Source of the DNA: Roseibacillus sp.
GTDB taxonomy: Bacteria > Verrucomicrobiota > Verrucomicrobiia > Verrucomicrobiales > Akkermansiaceae
Assembly: GCA_002729275.1 (NCBI GenBank)
Contig: PBTP01000072.1
Location: 23,958 to 42,492, forward strand
Direction of reading: 5' to 3'
Length of the DNA stretch: 18,535 bases
This document shows positions 7,454 to 15,104 of the stretch, piece by piece. Position numbers and translations under genes: made by a program. The notes under the pieces were generated by a model, which searched no databases, was not told the DNA's origin, and was given only the letters and a program-made list of their open reading frames with translations. Positions within the stretch are counted from its first letter, which is position 1, and each line of letters starts with the position of its first letter.

Positions 7454-10400
7454 ATGGGAGTATCGAAGGGCTTGGAGCTCGCAAACGGATTAGCCGGAGC
7501 AATCAGGGATTTTTCCGAGAGGGAGCAGCATGCTGGCAAGAAGATGCGAACAAAGATCTTTGCTGCCAAGCGGACGTTCGAAAGGGGGTCCGAGGAGGAA
7601 AAGGATTCGCTGGAAGCTAACCTTGTCAGCAAGGAAGCGAAACTAGGCGACTCCAAGAAGCATGCGGAGGCCCGCCATGCTGGGAGGGTAGAATGGATTG
7701 AGAGAGCCCTTCCTGCGAGTAAGCGTCAGTTATCGAAGCGGGCTGAGGGTCTGCGTGGCAAGACTGCTTCAGATCTCCAGGTAATGGCCGTAACCAACAA
7801 GGTAAATCGGCAACAGTCTCTCGAGAGGTTGAGTGGAATGTATGAGGGCTTGCGGGTGGAATTAGGGGTGTGTGAGCAGGGTCTTAAAGAGCTGGAGAAA
7901 AAAAGCAGGGTAGCGATGCGTGGATATCCTCGTTTCCAGAAGAAGCTGACACCCGCATATGGCTCCTCTCTTGAGGTCGGACCGCCTGACGAATCGGGGC
8001 AAACTCCAGATTTTCTTGAGCGAGTCAGGTCTGGAATTGAGGAAGGAGAGGAGAAGCTTAAGGGGTTCAAGGATCATGGGCTCGCTCGCATCCTGAGTTT
8101 TTTCCCTTGGTGGGTCATCCTGTCTCTCGGTTGGGGCGGGGCTGCTTATCTCTCTGGCGTGTGGACCGAGAGGGAACATGAATGGGCCCTTGCTGGGGGA
8201 GTAGCGGCCAGCACCGTCCTCCTTGTTATTCTGATCCAGTTTTGTACCGGGGGCAGGGCCGAGCCAGCGGCCGAGGCGGTTGCCGAGCAATTAGAGAGGA
8301 CGAGACGCATATCCAGATCCTGCTCCGAACGAATCTCAACACGTTTCGCGCAAGAGGAAGCGCAGCTCATCTCGGAGGAGAACTCGGAGGGAAATCGATG
8401 GGATGAGGCTGATAAGGCAGCTAGCAGGCTGCGCGAGGAAGGAGGCAGAGCAGTCGATGAAAAATACAGCCGGGTGAACGCAAAGAACGATGAAATGCGC
8501 GATCGAGTCGTAGGGCCGATTGACGCACTTCATGAGAGGGAAGTGCTGACTCTTCGGGAAGAATCAGCGCAAAGGATTGAGGGATTGCGAGAGCGCCGTG
8601 AAGCGGCGGTGGAAGAGACTGAGTCTTCTTATGCCGCGGAACGTAGAAAGATGGAACAGGAGTGGTCCGCGCTCGTGCAATCGATCTACCGTGATTCGGA
8701 TGGCTTAGAGCAGGTGCTTTCGCCTCTGACGCCTGCCTGGGATCAGGAGTATCTGGAGTGCTGGAAGCCCGCGACGGAGTTACATGATGTAGCCCGGTTT
8801 GGTAAGGTCGCAGTGGCGGGGGATCGATTGGCAGAGGAGGTGGCGCTGGAGCTGCCAGATGCGAGGGCGATTGATATCCCCATCGCCCTGCAGCTCCCGC
8901 GTGATGGATCCCTTCTTTTCGAGACCGATGGAGAGGTAGCGGGTCGGGAGGCTGCGATCGGGGCTCTCAATAATATTATCCTGCGGCTTTTGGCTACGAC
9001 CCCTCCGGGGAAGCTCAATTTCACCATCATAGATCCAGTGGGTCTCGGGGAAAATTTTGCCGGGATCATGCATCTTGCCGATTTTGAAGATAGCGTAATC
9101 AACGGAAGGATCTGGACCCAGCGAAGCCAGATCGAGGAAAAGCTGGGGGAGCTCAACGAGCACATCGAAAAGGTGATCCAGATGTATCTCCGCAACGAGT
9201 ATGAGACGATTACGGAATATAATGAACAGGCAGGGAACATTGCGGAAAAGTATCATTTTCTCGTCATTGCAGACTTCCCGGCGAGTTTCAGTGAGGCCGC
9301 CGCCAAGCGTCTGCAGAGCATCGCGATGAGTGGTGCAAGGTGTGGAATTTATACCCTGATGCACTGGGATCACCAGCAGACCGGGGGGCCAGCTGAGTTG
9401 ATGCCTGAAGTTCTTCGTGAAAATAGCATCCGAATTCGCTGGGAGGAGGGGCGCTCTCTGATTTCGACCGGGGAAGGCGCTGAGATGCCTGTTGATTTTG
9501 ATCCGGCCCCCGAACCTGGCGTGGCCATCGATTTCATCCAGAAGATAGGAGCCAGTAGTGTCGACGCCAATCGGGTGGAGGTGCCATTTCGTCATGTTAT
9601 TCCAGCGGAGGGTGAATTCTGGAGTAGTGATACCACCCATGAGCTCAGGGTTCCAATTGGGAGGACAGGGGCAACCAAGCTTCAGTATCTTGCTATTGGA
9701 AAGGGTACTCGTCAGCACGCCCTTTTTGCAGGAAAGACCGGATCGGGAAAGTCGACGCTCTTTCATGTTATTATCTCGAACCTGGCCCTCTGGTGCAGTC
9801 CCGATGAAGTCGAGTTTTACCTGGTTGATTTCAAGAAGGGGGTGGAGTTCAAGTGCTATGCTTCAGCGCGGCTCCCTCACGCCCGTGTGGTAGCGATCGA
9901 GAGTGATCGGGAGTTCGGGTTGAGTGTGCTCAAGAGGGTGGATGATGAACTGAAAATGCGGGGGGATATGTTCCGCAAGATGGGGGTTCAAGATATAGCT
10001 GGATACAAAAGAGCTGGTGGGGAAAAGCCGGTTCCGAGGTCTCTGCTGATGATCGATGAGTTTCAGGAGCTGTTTGTTGAAGACGACCGGATTGCCCAGG
10101 ATGCCTCCGTTCTGCTGGACCGTATTGTAAGGCAGGGACGGGCCTTTGGGATTCACGTCCTGCTCGGATCGCAAACTCTCGGGGGAGCGTACAGCATGGC
10201 CCGGACTACCATGGGCCAGATGGTGATTCGAGTTGCTCTGCAATGTAACGAGACCGACGCCTATCTCATTATGGACGACTCCAATCCCGCTCCCCGGATG
10301 CTGACCCGCCCCGGAGAGGGAATCTACAATGATAGTGCGGGGGCACTGGAAGCCAATAGCCCATTCCAAGTCGTCTGGCTTCCGGATGAAGAGAGGGATG

Positions 10401-11332
10401 AGGCCCTTAAGCAGGTTATCACGATCGCAGAGAAAAATTCCTATGATTGTGCCGCTCCGATTGTCTTCGAAGGGAATTCTCCTGCTGATGTAGGCGAGAA
10501 TGTTCTGCTACAACGTCTCCTCGGAGCTGGGGCAGCAGCTCCTGCGGATCCCAAGCGATCATGGCTGGGTTCTCCAAACTCAATCAAGGGACCAACGGAG
10601 GCGACCTTTCATCGTCAGAGTGGGAGCAATCTCATTGTTATCGGGCAGCGGGAAGAGGCTGCTCTTGCAATGCTGGCTGTTTCACTGGTGTGCCTCTCGG
10701 CACAGTCTGTAAAAGACGGCATTCGTTTCGTGGTGTGCGATGGAACTACGCCCGGCTCTTCGGAGGGTGCGTTTCTTCAGAGTGTGGTCGAAGCGATTCC
10801 GCAGCAGGTTGAACTCGCCAGAAACAGTGATCTCCCCCGGGTAATGGGTGAGTTGGGAGAGGAAATGAAGCGAAGGGCCTCAGATGAGGAGGCGGCCGCC
10901 AAGGATCCGCCGGTTTTCCTCCTTATTCATAGTCTTCAGAAGTTTAAGAAGCTTAAGCACGAGGACGACTTTGATTTCTCGTTCGACAGTGACACGGCGG
11001 GGCCGGGGCCGGGTGCACAACTTAACGAGATCGTTACCGAGGGAACGAGTTATGGGCTGCATGTGATCGCAACAGTGGACACCTATAACAACGTGAACCG
11101 CTTTCTGAGCCGGAAATCTCTCAGTGAATTTGAAATGCGGGTCATCTTCCAGATGAGTCAGAATGACTCTGCCGCCTTGGTTGATAGCCCGGCAGCAAGC
11201 AATCTTGGTCTGCACCGGGCCCTCTTCTACAATGAGCATGAAGGTTATCTGGAAACCTTCCGCCCCTATGCGTTGCCCGGTAATGAGTGGGTAGAGGAGG
11301 TTGGGAAGTCGCTGGGCGGTCTGGTTGGATAA
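7454..11332 (+). CDS. membrane-anchored FtsK/SpoIIIE (EssC/EccC-like) ATPase with coiled-coil N-terminus
   Basis: This encodes 1292 residues. Residues 1-205 are a charged coiled coil; two membrane helices lie near 213-235 and 245-264; a second coiled coil covers about 265-420. Three ATPase-like modules follow. The first (about 470-650) has strands FTIID (523-527) and FLVIADF (602-608) but a ruined P-loop (TDGEVAGRE, 491-499). The second is a full FtsK domain with Walker A GKTGSGKS (760-767), Walker B LLMIDE (864-869) and a GSQTLGG segment. The third has GQREEAA where a P-loop would be (1064-1070) and IHS instead of acidic Walker B residues (1158-1160). Three tandem modules after two membrane helices are the layout of EccC/EssC, motors of type VII secretion. 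ATG 7454 has GAGGAG just upstream; an in-frame GTG at 7442 is the alternative. DNA translocation is possible but less likely given the WXG neighbours. Confidence 0.88.
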   Translation: MGVSKGLELANGLAGAIRDFSEREQHAGKKMRTKIFAAKRTFERGSEEEKDSLEANLVSKEAKLGDSKKHAEARHAGRVEWIERALPASKRQLSKRAEGLRGKTASDLQVMAVTNKVNRQQSLERLSGMYEGLRVELGVCEQGLKELEKKSRVAMRGYPRFQKKLTPAYGSSLEVGPPDESGQTPDFLERVRSGIEEGEEKLKGFKDHGLARILSFFPWWVILSLGWGGAAYLSGVWTEREHEWALAGGVAASTVLLVILIQFCTGGRAEPAAEAVAEQLERTRRISRSCSERISTRFAQEEAQLISEENSEGNRWDEADKAASRLREEGGRAVDEKYSRVNAKNDEMRDRVVGPIDALHEREVLTLREESAQRIEGLRERREAAVEETESSYAAERRKMEQEWSALVQSIYRDSDGLEQVLSPLTPAWDQEYLECWKPATELHDVARFGKVAVAGDRLAEEVALELPDARAIDIPIALQLPRDGSLLFETDGEVAGREAAIGALNNIILRLLATTPPGKLNFTIIDPVGLGENFAGIMHLADFEDSVINGRIWTQRSQIEEKLGELNEHIEKVIQMYLRNEYETITEYNEQAGNIAEKYHFLVIADFPASFSEAAAKRLQSIAMSGARCGIYTLMHWDHQQTGGPAELMPEVLRENSIRIRWEEGRSLISTGEGAEMPVDFDPAPEPGVAIDFIQKIGASSVDANRVEVPFRHVIPAEGEFWSSDTTHELRVPIGRTGATKLQYLAIGKGTRQHALFAGKTGSGKSTLFHVIISNLALWCSPDEVEFYLVDFKKGVEFKCYASARLPHARVVAIESDREFGLSVLKRVDDELKMRGDMFRKMGVQDIAGYKRAGGEKPVPRSLLMIDEFQELFVEDDRIAQDASVLLDRIVRQGRAFGIHVLLGSQTLGGAYSMARTTMGQMVIRVALQCNETDAYLIMDDSNPAPRMLTRPGEGIYNDSAGALEANSPFQVVWLPDEERDEALKQVITIAEKNSYDCAAPIVFEGNSPADVGENVLLQRLLGAGAAAPADPKRSWLGSPNSIKGPTEATFHRQSGSNLIVIGQREEAALAMLAVSLVCLSAQSVKDGIRFVVCDGTTPGSSEGAFLQSVVEAIPQQVELARNSDLPRVMGELGEEMKRRASDEEAAAKDPPVFLLIHSLQKFKKLKHEDDFDFSFDSDTAGPGPGAQLNEIVTEGTSYGLHVIATVDTYNNVNRFLSRKSLSEFEMRVIFQMSQNDSAALVDSPAASNLGLHRALFYNEHEGYLETFRPYALPGNEWVEEVGKSLGGLVG

Positions 11333-11418
11333 GCTTATTCTCCTGTCGGGCTTTCTTTCTTCATTCTGCGATGGGGAATGCTTGATAAAGGGCGTAGGGG
11401 AGACGCTAGGATACCTGC

Positions 11419-12645
11419 ATGAGGTTTGCGATTCTCTCCCTTGGTTTACTCACTGGCTTTCTTGGACTGGTTCTCCCTGCAGATGCGGAGGATAGCTGGC
11501 CCTCCTGGCGGGGGGCGCGCGGTGATGGCTCCAGTCCAGACGAGGTGGTGCCGCTGCAATGGAACGTGCAGAAAAATACGATTTGGAAGATGAGCCTGCC
11601 AGGCAAGGGGCACGCTTCACCCATCGTGTGGAAGGATCATGTTTTTGTGGTGGCCGCAGTTGAGGACCGGAGGGTTCTGCTCTGTCTGGATCGTCGTAGT
11701 GGCGAGGAGAAGTGGGAGGAGACGGTGTTGATCTCTGCCCGGGAGCCAACCCACCGGCGCAACAGCCTGGCCTCGTCCACTCCGGTCACCGATGGAGACC
11801 TGGTCTATGTAAGTTTTCTTGATGGTGACGAAATGTATGTGGCGGCATATGATTTTGAAGGGGAAAGGAGGTGGGAGAAGCGCCCCGGGGTGTTCTCCAG
11901 TGTGCACGGTTATTGTTCGAGCCCTATCCTGTGGAAGGACAAGGTGATTGTTAATGGAGATCACGATGGGGATTCCTATATCGTAGCATTGGACAAAAAT
12001 ACCGGAGAGGAAGTTTGGAAGACAATGCGCCTGAACCGGACCCGAAGTTACTGCACTCCGGTGATCTGGACGATTGAAGGGCGAAATCAGATGGTTCTTT
12101 CCGGGGATAAGACGGTAGCGAGCTACGACCCTGATACCGGGAAGCGGCATTGGGTGATCGATGGGCCTACGGATCAGTTCGTGGCGTCTCTGGTTTATAA
12201 CGGGGACCTTCTCTTCATGACGTGCGGGTTTCCCCAGCGGCATATGCTGGCTATCGACCCGCGGGGTTCAGGTAATGTGACCAAATCACATGTCAGGTGG
12301 CGGACCCGCAAGGACCCTTCCTATGTGCCGAGTCCAGCCAGTATCGGGAAATATTTCATGGTGGTATCCGATAGTGGCAAGGCGAGCTGTCTGGAGGCCG
12401 GAACAGGTAGGCTAGTGTGGAATCAACGGATTGGTCGCGAACACGGGGCATCGGCAATTACAGTGCAGGGGCACGTTTGCTTCGTCTCGGAAAGCGGGGT
12501 CATGACCGTGATCAAGCCCGGAGAGGAATATGCCGAGGTAGCGAAGAATGAACTCGGAGAGGAGATGCACGCCTCGCCCGTGATCACGCGGGGGCAGTGG
12601 CTTCTCCGCGGTGAGGAGCACCTTTTTTGTATTGGAGCCAGATAA
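11419..12645 (+). CDS. exported PQQ-like beta-propeller repeat protein
   Basis: This encodes 408 residues. It begins with a clear Sec signal peptide (AILSLGLLTGFLGLVLP, likely cut after ADA at residue 23). The mature protein starts with WPSWRGARGDG, the typical opening of a large Planctomycete/Verrucomicrobial family of PQQ-like beta-propellers. Blade motifs of the A-x-D-x-x-T-G-x-x-x-W type recur: LDRRSGEEKW, ALDKNTGEEVW, YDPDTGKRHW and LEAGTGRLVW. Such proteins fold as eight-bladed propellers in the periplasm or envelope and usually lack the PQQ-binding and catalytic residues of true quinoprotein dehydrogenases, so binding of PQQ is not implied. The function of this family is mostly unknown; BamB-like assembly roles and sugar oxidation have been suggested for relatives. 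The start ATG has TAGGA about seven bases before it. A paralogue lies at 13829-15091. Confidence 0.88.
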   Translation: MRFAILSLGLLTGFLGLVLPADAEDSWPSWRGARGDGSSPDEVVPLQWNVQKNTIWKMSLPGKGHASPIVWKDHVFVVAAVEDRRVLLCLDRRSGEEKWEETVLISAREPTHRRNSLASSTPVTDGDLVYVSFLDGDEMYVAAYDFEGERRWEKRPGVFSSVHGYCSSPILWKDKVIVNGDHDGDSYIVALDKNTGEEVWKTMRLNRTRSYCTPVIWTIEGRNQMVLSGDKTVASYDPDTGKRHWVIDGPTDQFVASLVYNGDLLFMTCGFPQRHMLAIDPRGSGNVTKSHVRWRTRKDPSYVPSPASIGKYFMVVSDSGKASCLEAGTGRLVWNQRIGREHGASAITVQGHVCFVSESGVMTVIKPGEEYAEVAKNELGEEMHASPVITRGQWLLRGEEHLFCIGAR

Positions 12646-12675
12646 GAGGGCTCGGCTCGCAATGGGGTGAAGACC

Positions 12676-13689
12676 CTAGAGGATGCCCCGGGCCTTCAGA
12701 TTGTTCAGGCGGTGGGCGATGTCTTCCAGTCCGTCTGCGGTGCACTGGTTGTAGTCCCGTCCGTCAGTGGTGTCGATGCCGTGGCCGGGATCGAGGTCCC
12801 GGAGAGCCTGAAGGGCCGCGTCATCGTGGCGGAAGAGTTCGACAAATACCTGTGACAGGGTCCCGGTTTTCGCTACCGCAGTGAGCAGGGATCCGATCCA
12901 CCCATCATCGGTGGAGAGGCATCCCCGGGTCGTCATGGCCGAGGCATGGAAGCAGCCGAGTACACCCGTTTCACCCATTTGGGCAATGAGATCCTCGTTT
13001 TCGGGAATTGTCAGAGCTGAGTCACCGCAGTGGGCGGCATCAGTGAGAGACTTAAAGAACTTGCTATCCCCGCCGACGAGGGAATTGGTGGCCTGAAGAA
13101 ATTTCCAGAGTCGGCCAATGTCGGTGAAGGTGGCGAACTCCCCGGGCCGCAGGAACTCCACATGCCAAGAATCGACACAGGAATCGGCGAGGGCTGCCTC
13201 AGTATAGCATCGATGATGAAGTTTGGCATTCTGCTCTACGGCCGCCTCGAAGTCGGGGCCGTCCTTGCGAGGTGAGCCGCTCATCCACTCCTCGATCGAG
13301 GTAGATGATACGATAGTTACCCCATGGTTCTTGGCTGCTTCCAGTCCCGGGAGAAGCTGGTCTGTCACTGCGGACTCGTCCTCGGGATTCATGGGGTCAG
13401 CACCTCCCACCATGAGGACAAAGTAAAGGTTAAGGCCGAGGTCCTTGAAGCCGTTGCAAATCTCATCGAAGTCTTCTGGCTTGGTGCCGGGAATGACTGG
13501 AACCTGCACTCCATCAAGTTTTACAGCGCTGAGCTTCTGGAGCTTTTTCATCTCAGAGAGAACAACGAGCTCGCCCTCACTGGTTCGTGGAGCGTTGCCA
13601 TCATCGTCAGGAACGATTCCTCCTACCCATCCGGAGTGGGTAGCAACGACTCCAATTTCAATGTCGGTTTTGTTGATGATATCAGCCAT
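12676..13689 (-). CDS. xylose-isomerase-like TIM-barrel protein, substrate unknown
   Basis: This encodes 337 residues with no signal peptide. I do not recognise it as a named enzyme. Its strand-helix pattern fits a TIM barrel, and possible metal ligands fall in the order usual for the xylose isomerase-like superfamily: E178 in WHVEF, D217 and H220 in DAAHCGD, H248 in CFHAS and E284 in FVELFRHDD. The N-terminus reads EIGVVATHSGWVGG, and LYFVLMVGG lies at 88-96. The C-terminus (NQCTADGLEDIAHRL) is helical. The ATG at 13689 is the start I prefer; an in-frame TTG at 13728 would add 13 residues and neither start has a good ribosome binding site. It stands alone on the minus strand between two PQQ-like propeller genes, so a related role in sugar metabolism is possible but only inferred. 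Confidence 0.65.
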   Translation of the reverse strand: MADIINKTDIEIGVVATHSGWVGGIVPDDDGNAPRTSEGELVVLSEMKKLQKLSAVKLDGVQVPVIPGTKPEDFDEICNGFKDLGLNLYFVLMVGGADPMNPEDESAVTDQLLPGLEAAKNHGVTIVSSTSIEEWMSGSPRKDGPDFEAAVEQNAKLHHRCYTEAALADSCVDSWHVEFLRPGEFATFTDIGRLWKFLQATNSLVGGDSKFFKSLTDAAHCGDSALTIPENEDLIAQMGETGVLGCFHASAMTTRGCLSTDDGWIGSLLTAVAKTGTLSQVFVELFRHDDAALQALRDLDPGHGIDTTDGRDYNQCTADGLEDIAHRLNNLKARGIL

Positions 13690-13828
13690 GGCGTTGAAGC
13701 AGTGTCCAAAGTGAGCGGCATTGGTCAAGAATCGTGGTGCCCTTATTATTTATCGACTGTTGGTAATCAGGTGCTCGTTACTCCGATTCTTGTTGAGGAT
13801 CGCAAGAAGGCCTGACTGTAGTAGGCCT
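13690..13828. promoter_or_regulatory. divergent intergenic region upstream of TIM-barrel and second propeller genes
   Basis: This is 139 bases between two outward-facing genes and must hold promoters for both if each is transcribed from here. The A/T-rich stretch TTATTATTTATC at 13743-13754 is the only promoter-like patch; read on the minus strand it gives GATAAATAATAA, which could hold a -10 element. No matching -35 was found, and no hairpin was seen. Confidence 0.3.
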
Positions 13829-15091
13829 ATGATGTCGCGATTGGCTTTAATGGTCGTTGTCTTGTGTGGAGGACAGGTAGTGTCGGCGGAGAACTGGCCC
13901 TCCTGGAGAGGACCTCACGGGAACGGAGTAGTGCCGGATAGAGAAGGCCCGGACCAGTTGTCTGCTAAGCGAATGTGGAAAGCCAAGCTGTCGGGTCGGG
14001 CCTGTTCCACTCCAGTGGTGTGGGAGGGCAAGGTGTTTGTGACCGGGCTCATTGGTGAGAATGATGCGGTCCAGGCTTTTGATCTTAAAAGCGGGAAGGA
14101 ACTCTGGCGAAAAGAGCTTGGATCGGCCCGGCTGGGAAGGACACAGCGGATTGGGAGCAGTGCAAACTCGTCTCCGCTTACGGATGGGGAGTTTCTCTAT
14201 GTCTACTTCAAGTCGGGAACAGTGGCGGCCATGACCCTCGAGGGTGAGGTGGCGTGGAAGCTCAACCTCGATCAGGTCGCCCATCCTGATAAGATTCTCT
14301 GGGACCGGGGCACTTCGCCGATCTTTGCCGGGGGCCGGATCGTGATTGCAGCCATGCACCAGGCGGGCACCTCCTATCTCGTTGCCCTCGATAAGAAAAA
14401 TGGGAAACGAGCCTGGATGACGGAGCGCGCCTTCCGAACGGTTGGAGAAAATGGGGATAGCTACTCTTCCCCCTTCGTTGAGACGGTGGATGGGGTTGAG
14501 ACGATCGTGACTTGGGGAGGAGATCACCTGACTGGCCATCATGCCATGACCGGGGAGCAGCTCTGGTTCTGTGGAGGATTCAATCCCAAGCCGGAGCGGG
14601 TCTGGCGGACCATCGCATCGCCCTCAGGCACAAATGGAGTGGCCATCGTGCCTCATGGGCGCGAGGACCGGGTGGCGGGGATCAAGCTCGGTGGGAAGGG
14701 AGATATCACCAAGTCAGCCTGGCTCTGGAGCGCCCGGGGCTGGGGCTCGGACAACTGCACTCCTGCCGCACACGGGAACCGGGCTCTCATGCTGACTGAT
14801 ACCGGGAAGGCCCGTGGGACCTTGACGATGGTTGATGCCACCACGGGGAGGAAAATCTGGCAGGAGAGCCTCCCGAAATCGGTCCATACTTTCTGCGCGT
14901 CCCCGGTGGTGGCGGGAAAGCGTCTTTTTGTAGCGCGCCGCGACGGAGCCATTTTTACCGGTAGGCTGAATGCGGATGGCATCGAGGGCCTGCAGGAAAT
15001 CAAGCTAGAGGAAGGCGTAATTGCCTCTCCGGTAGTGGTGGATAGAAAGCTTCTGGTGCGGACGGATCGGCACTTGGTGTGTTTTTGGTAA
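13829..15091 (+). CDS. exported PQQ-like beta-propeller repeat protein (second copy)
   Basis: This encodes 420 residues. It has a signal peptide (SRLALMVVVLCGG, likely cut after VSA at residue 20) and the mature start NWPSWRGPHGNGVVP, close to the start of the propeller encoded at 11419-12645. Blade motifs include FDLKSGKELW, MTLEGEVAW, ALDKKNGKRAW, HAMTGEQLW and DATTGRKIW. It is a homologue, but not a near-identical copy, of the other propeller, so the two come from an old duplication or separate family members. A periplasmic or surface location is expected. ATG 13829 (or the adjacent ATG 13832) begins just before the signal peptide. An upstream TTG in the same frame at 13721 would add 36 mostly basic and hydrophobic residues and overlap the divergent promoter region, so it was rejected. 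The gene ends 13 bases before the convergent transporter gene. Confidence 0.88.
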   Translation: MMSRLALMVVVLCGGQVVSAENWPSWRGPHGNGVVPDREGPDQLSAKRMWKAKLSGRACSTPVVWEGKVFVTGLIGENDAVQAFDLKSGKELWRKELGSARLGRTQRIGSSANSSPLTDGEFLYVYFKSGTVAAMTLEGEVAWKLNLDQVAHPDKILWDRGTSPIFAGGRIVIAAMHQAGTSYLVALDKKNGKRAWMTERAFRTVGENGDSYSSPFVETVDGVETIVTWGGDHLTGHHAMTGEQLWFCGGFNPKPERVWRTIASPSGTNGVAIVPHGREDRVAGIKLGGKGDITKSAWLWSARGWGSDNCTPAAHGNRALMLTDTGKARGTLTMVDATTGRKIWQESLPKSVHTFCASPVVAGKRLFVARRDGAIFTGRLNADGIEGLQEIKLEEGVIASPVVVDRKLLVRTDRHLVCFW

Positions 15092-15104
15092 GCTGGCAGC
15101 TGGC

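Noticed and set aside
8780..9766. Minus-strand frame of 328 residues opposite the FtsK-like ATPase
   Set aside because: It has no recognisable domain and lies fully within a gene with intact Walker motifs in the other strand.
6372..11332. Reading the FtsK-like gene as a conjugation or chromosome-segregation translocase
   Set aside because: There is no FtsK gamma domain, relaxase, or division gene nearby, and the operon has two WXG-like proteins, which fits a type VII-like role better.
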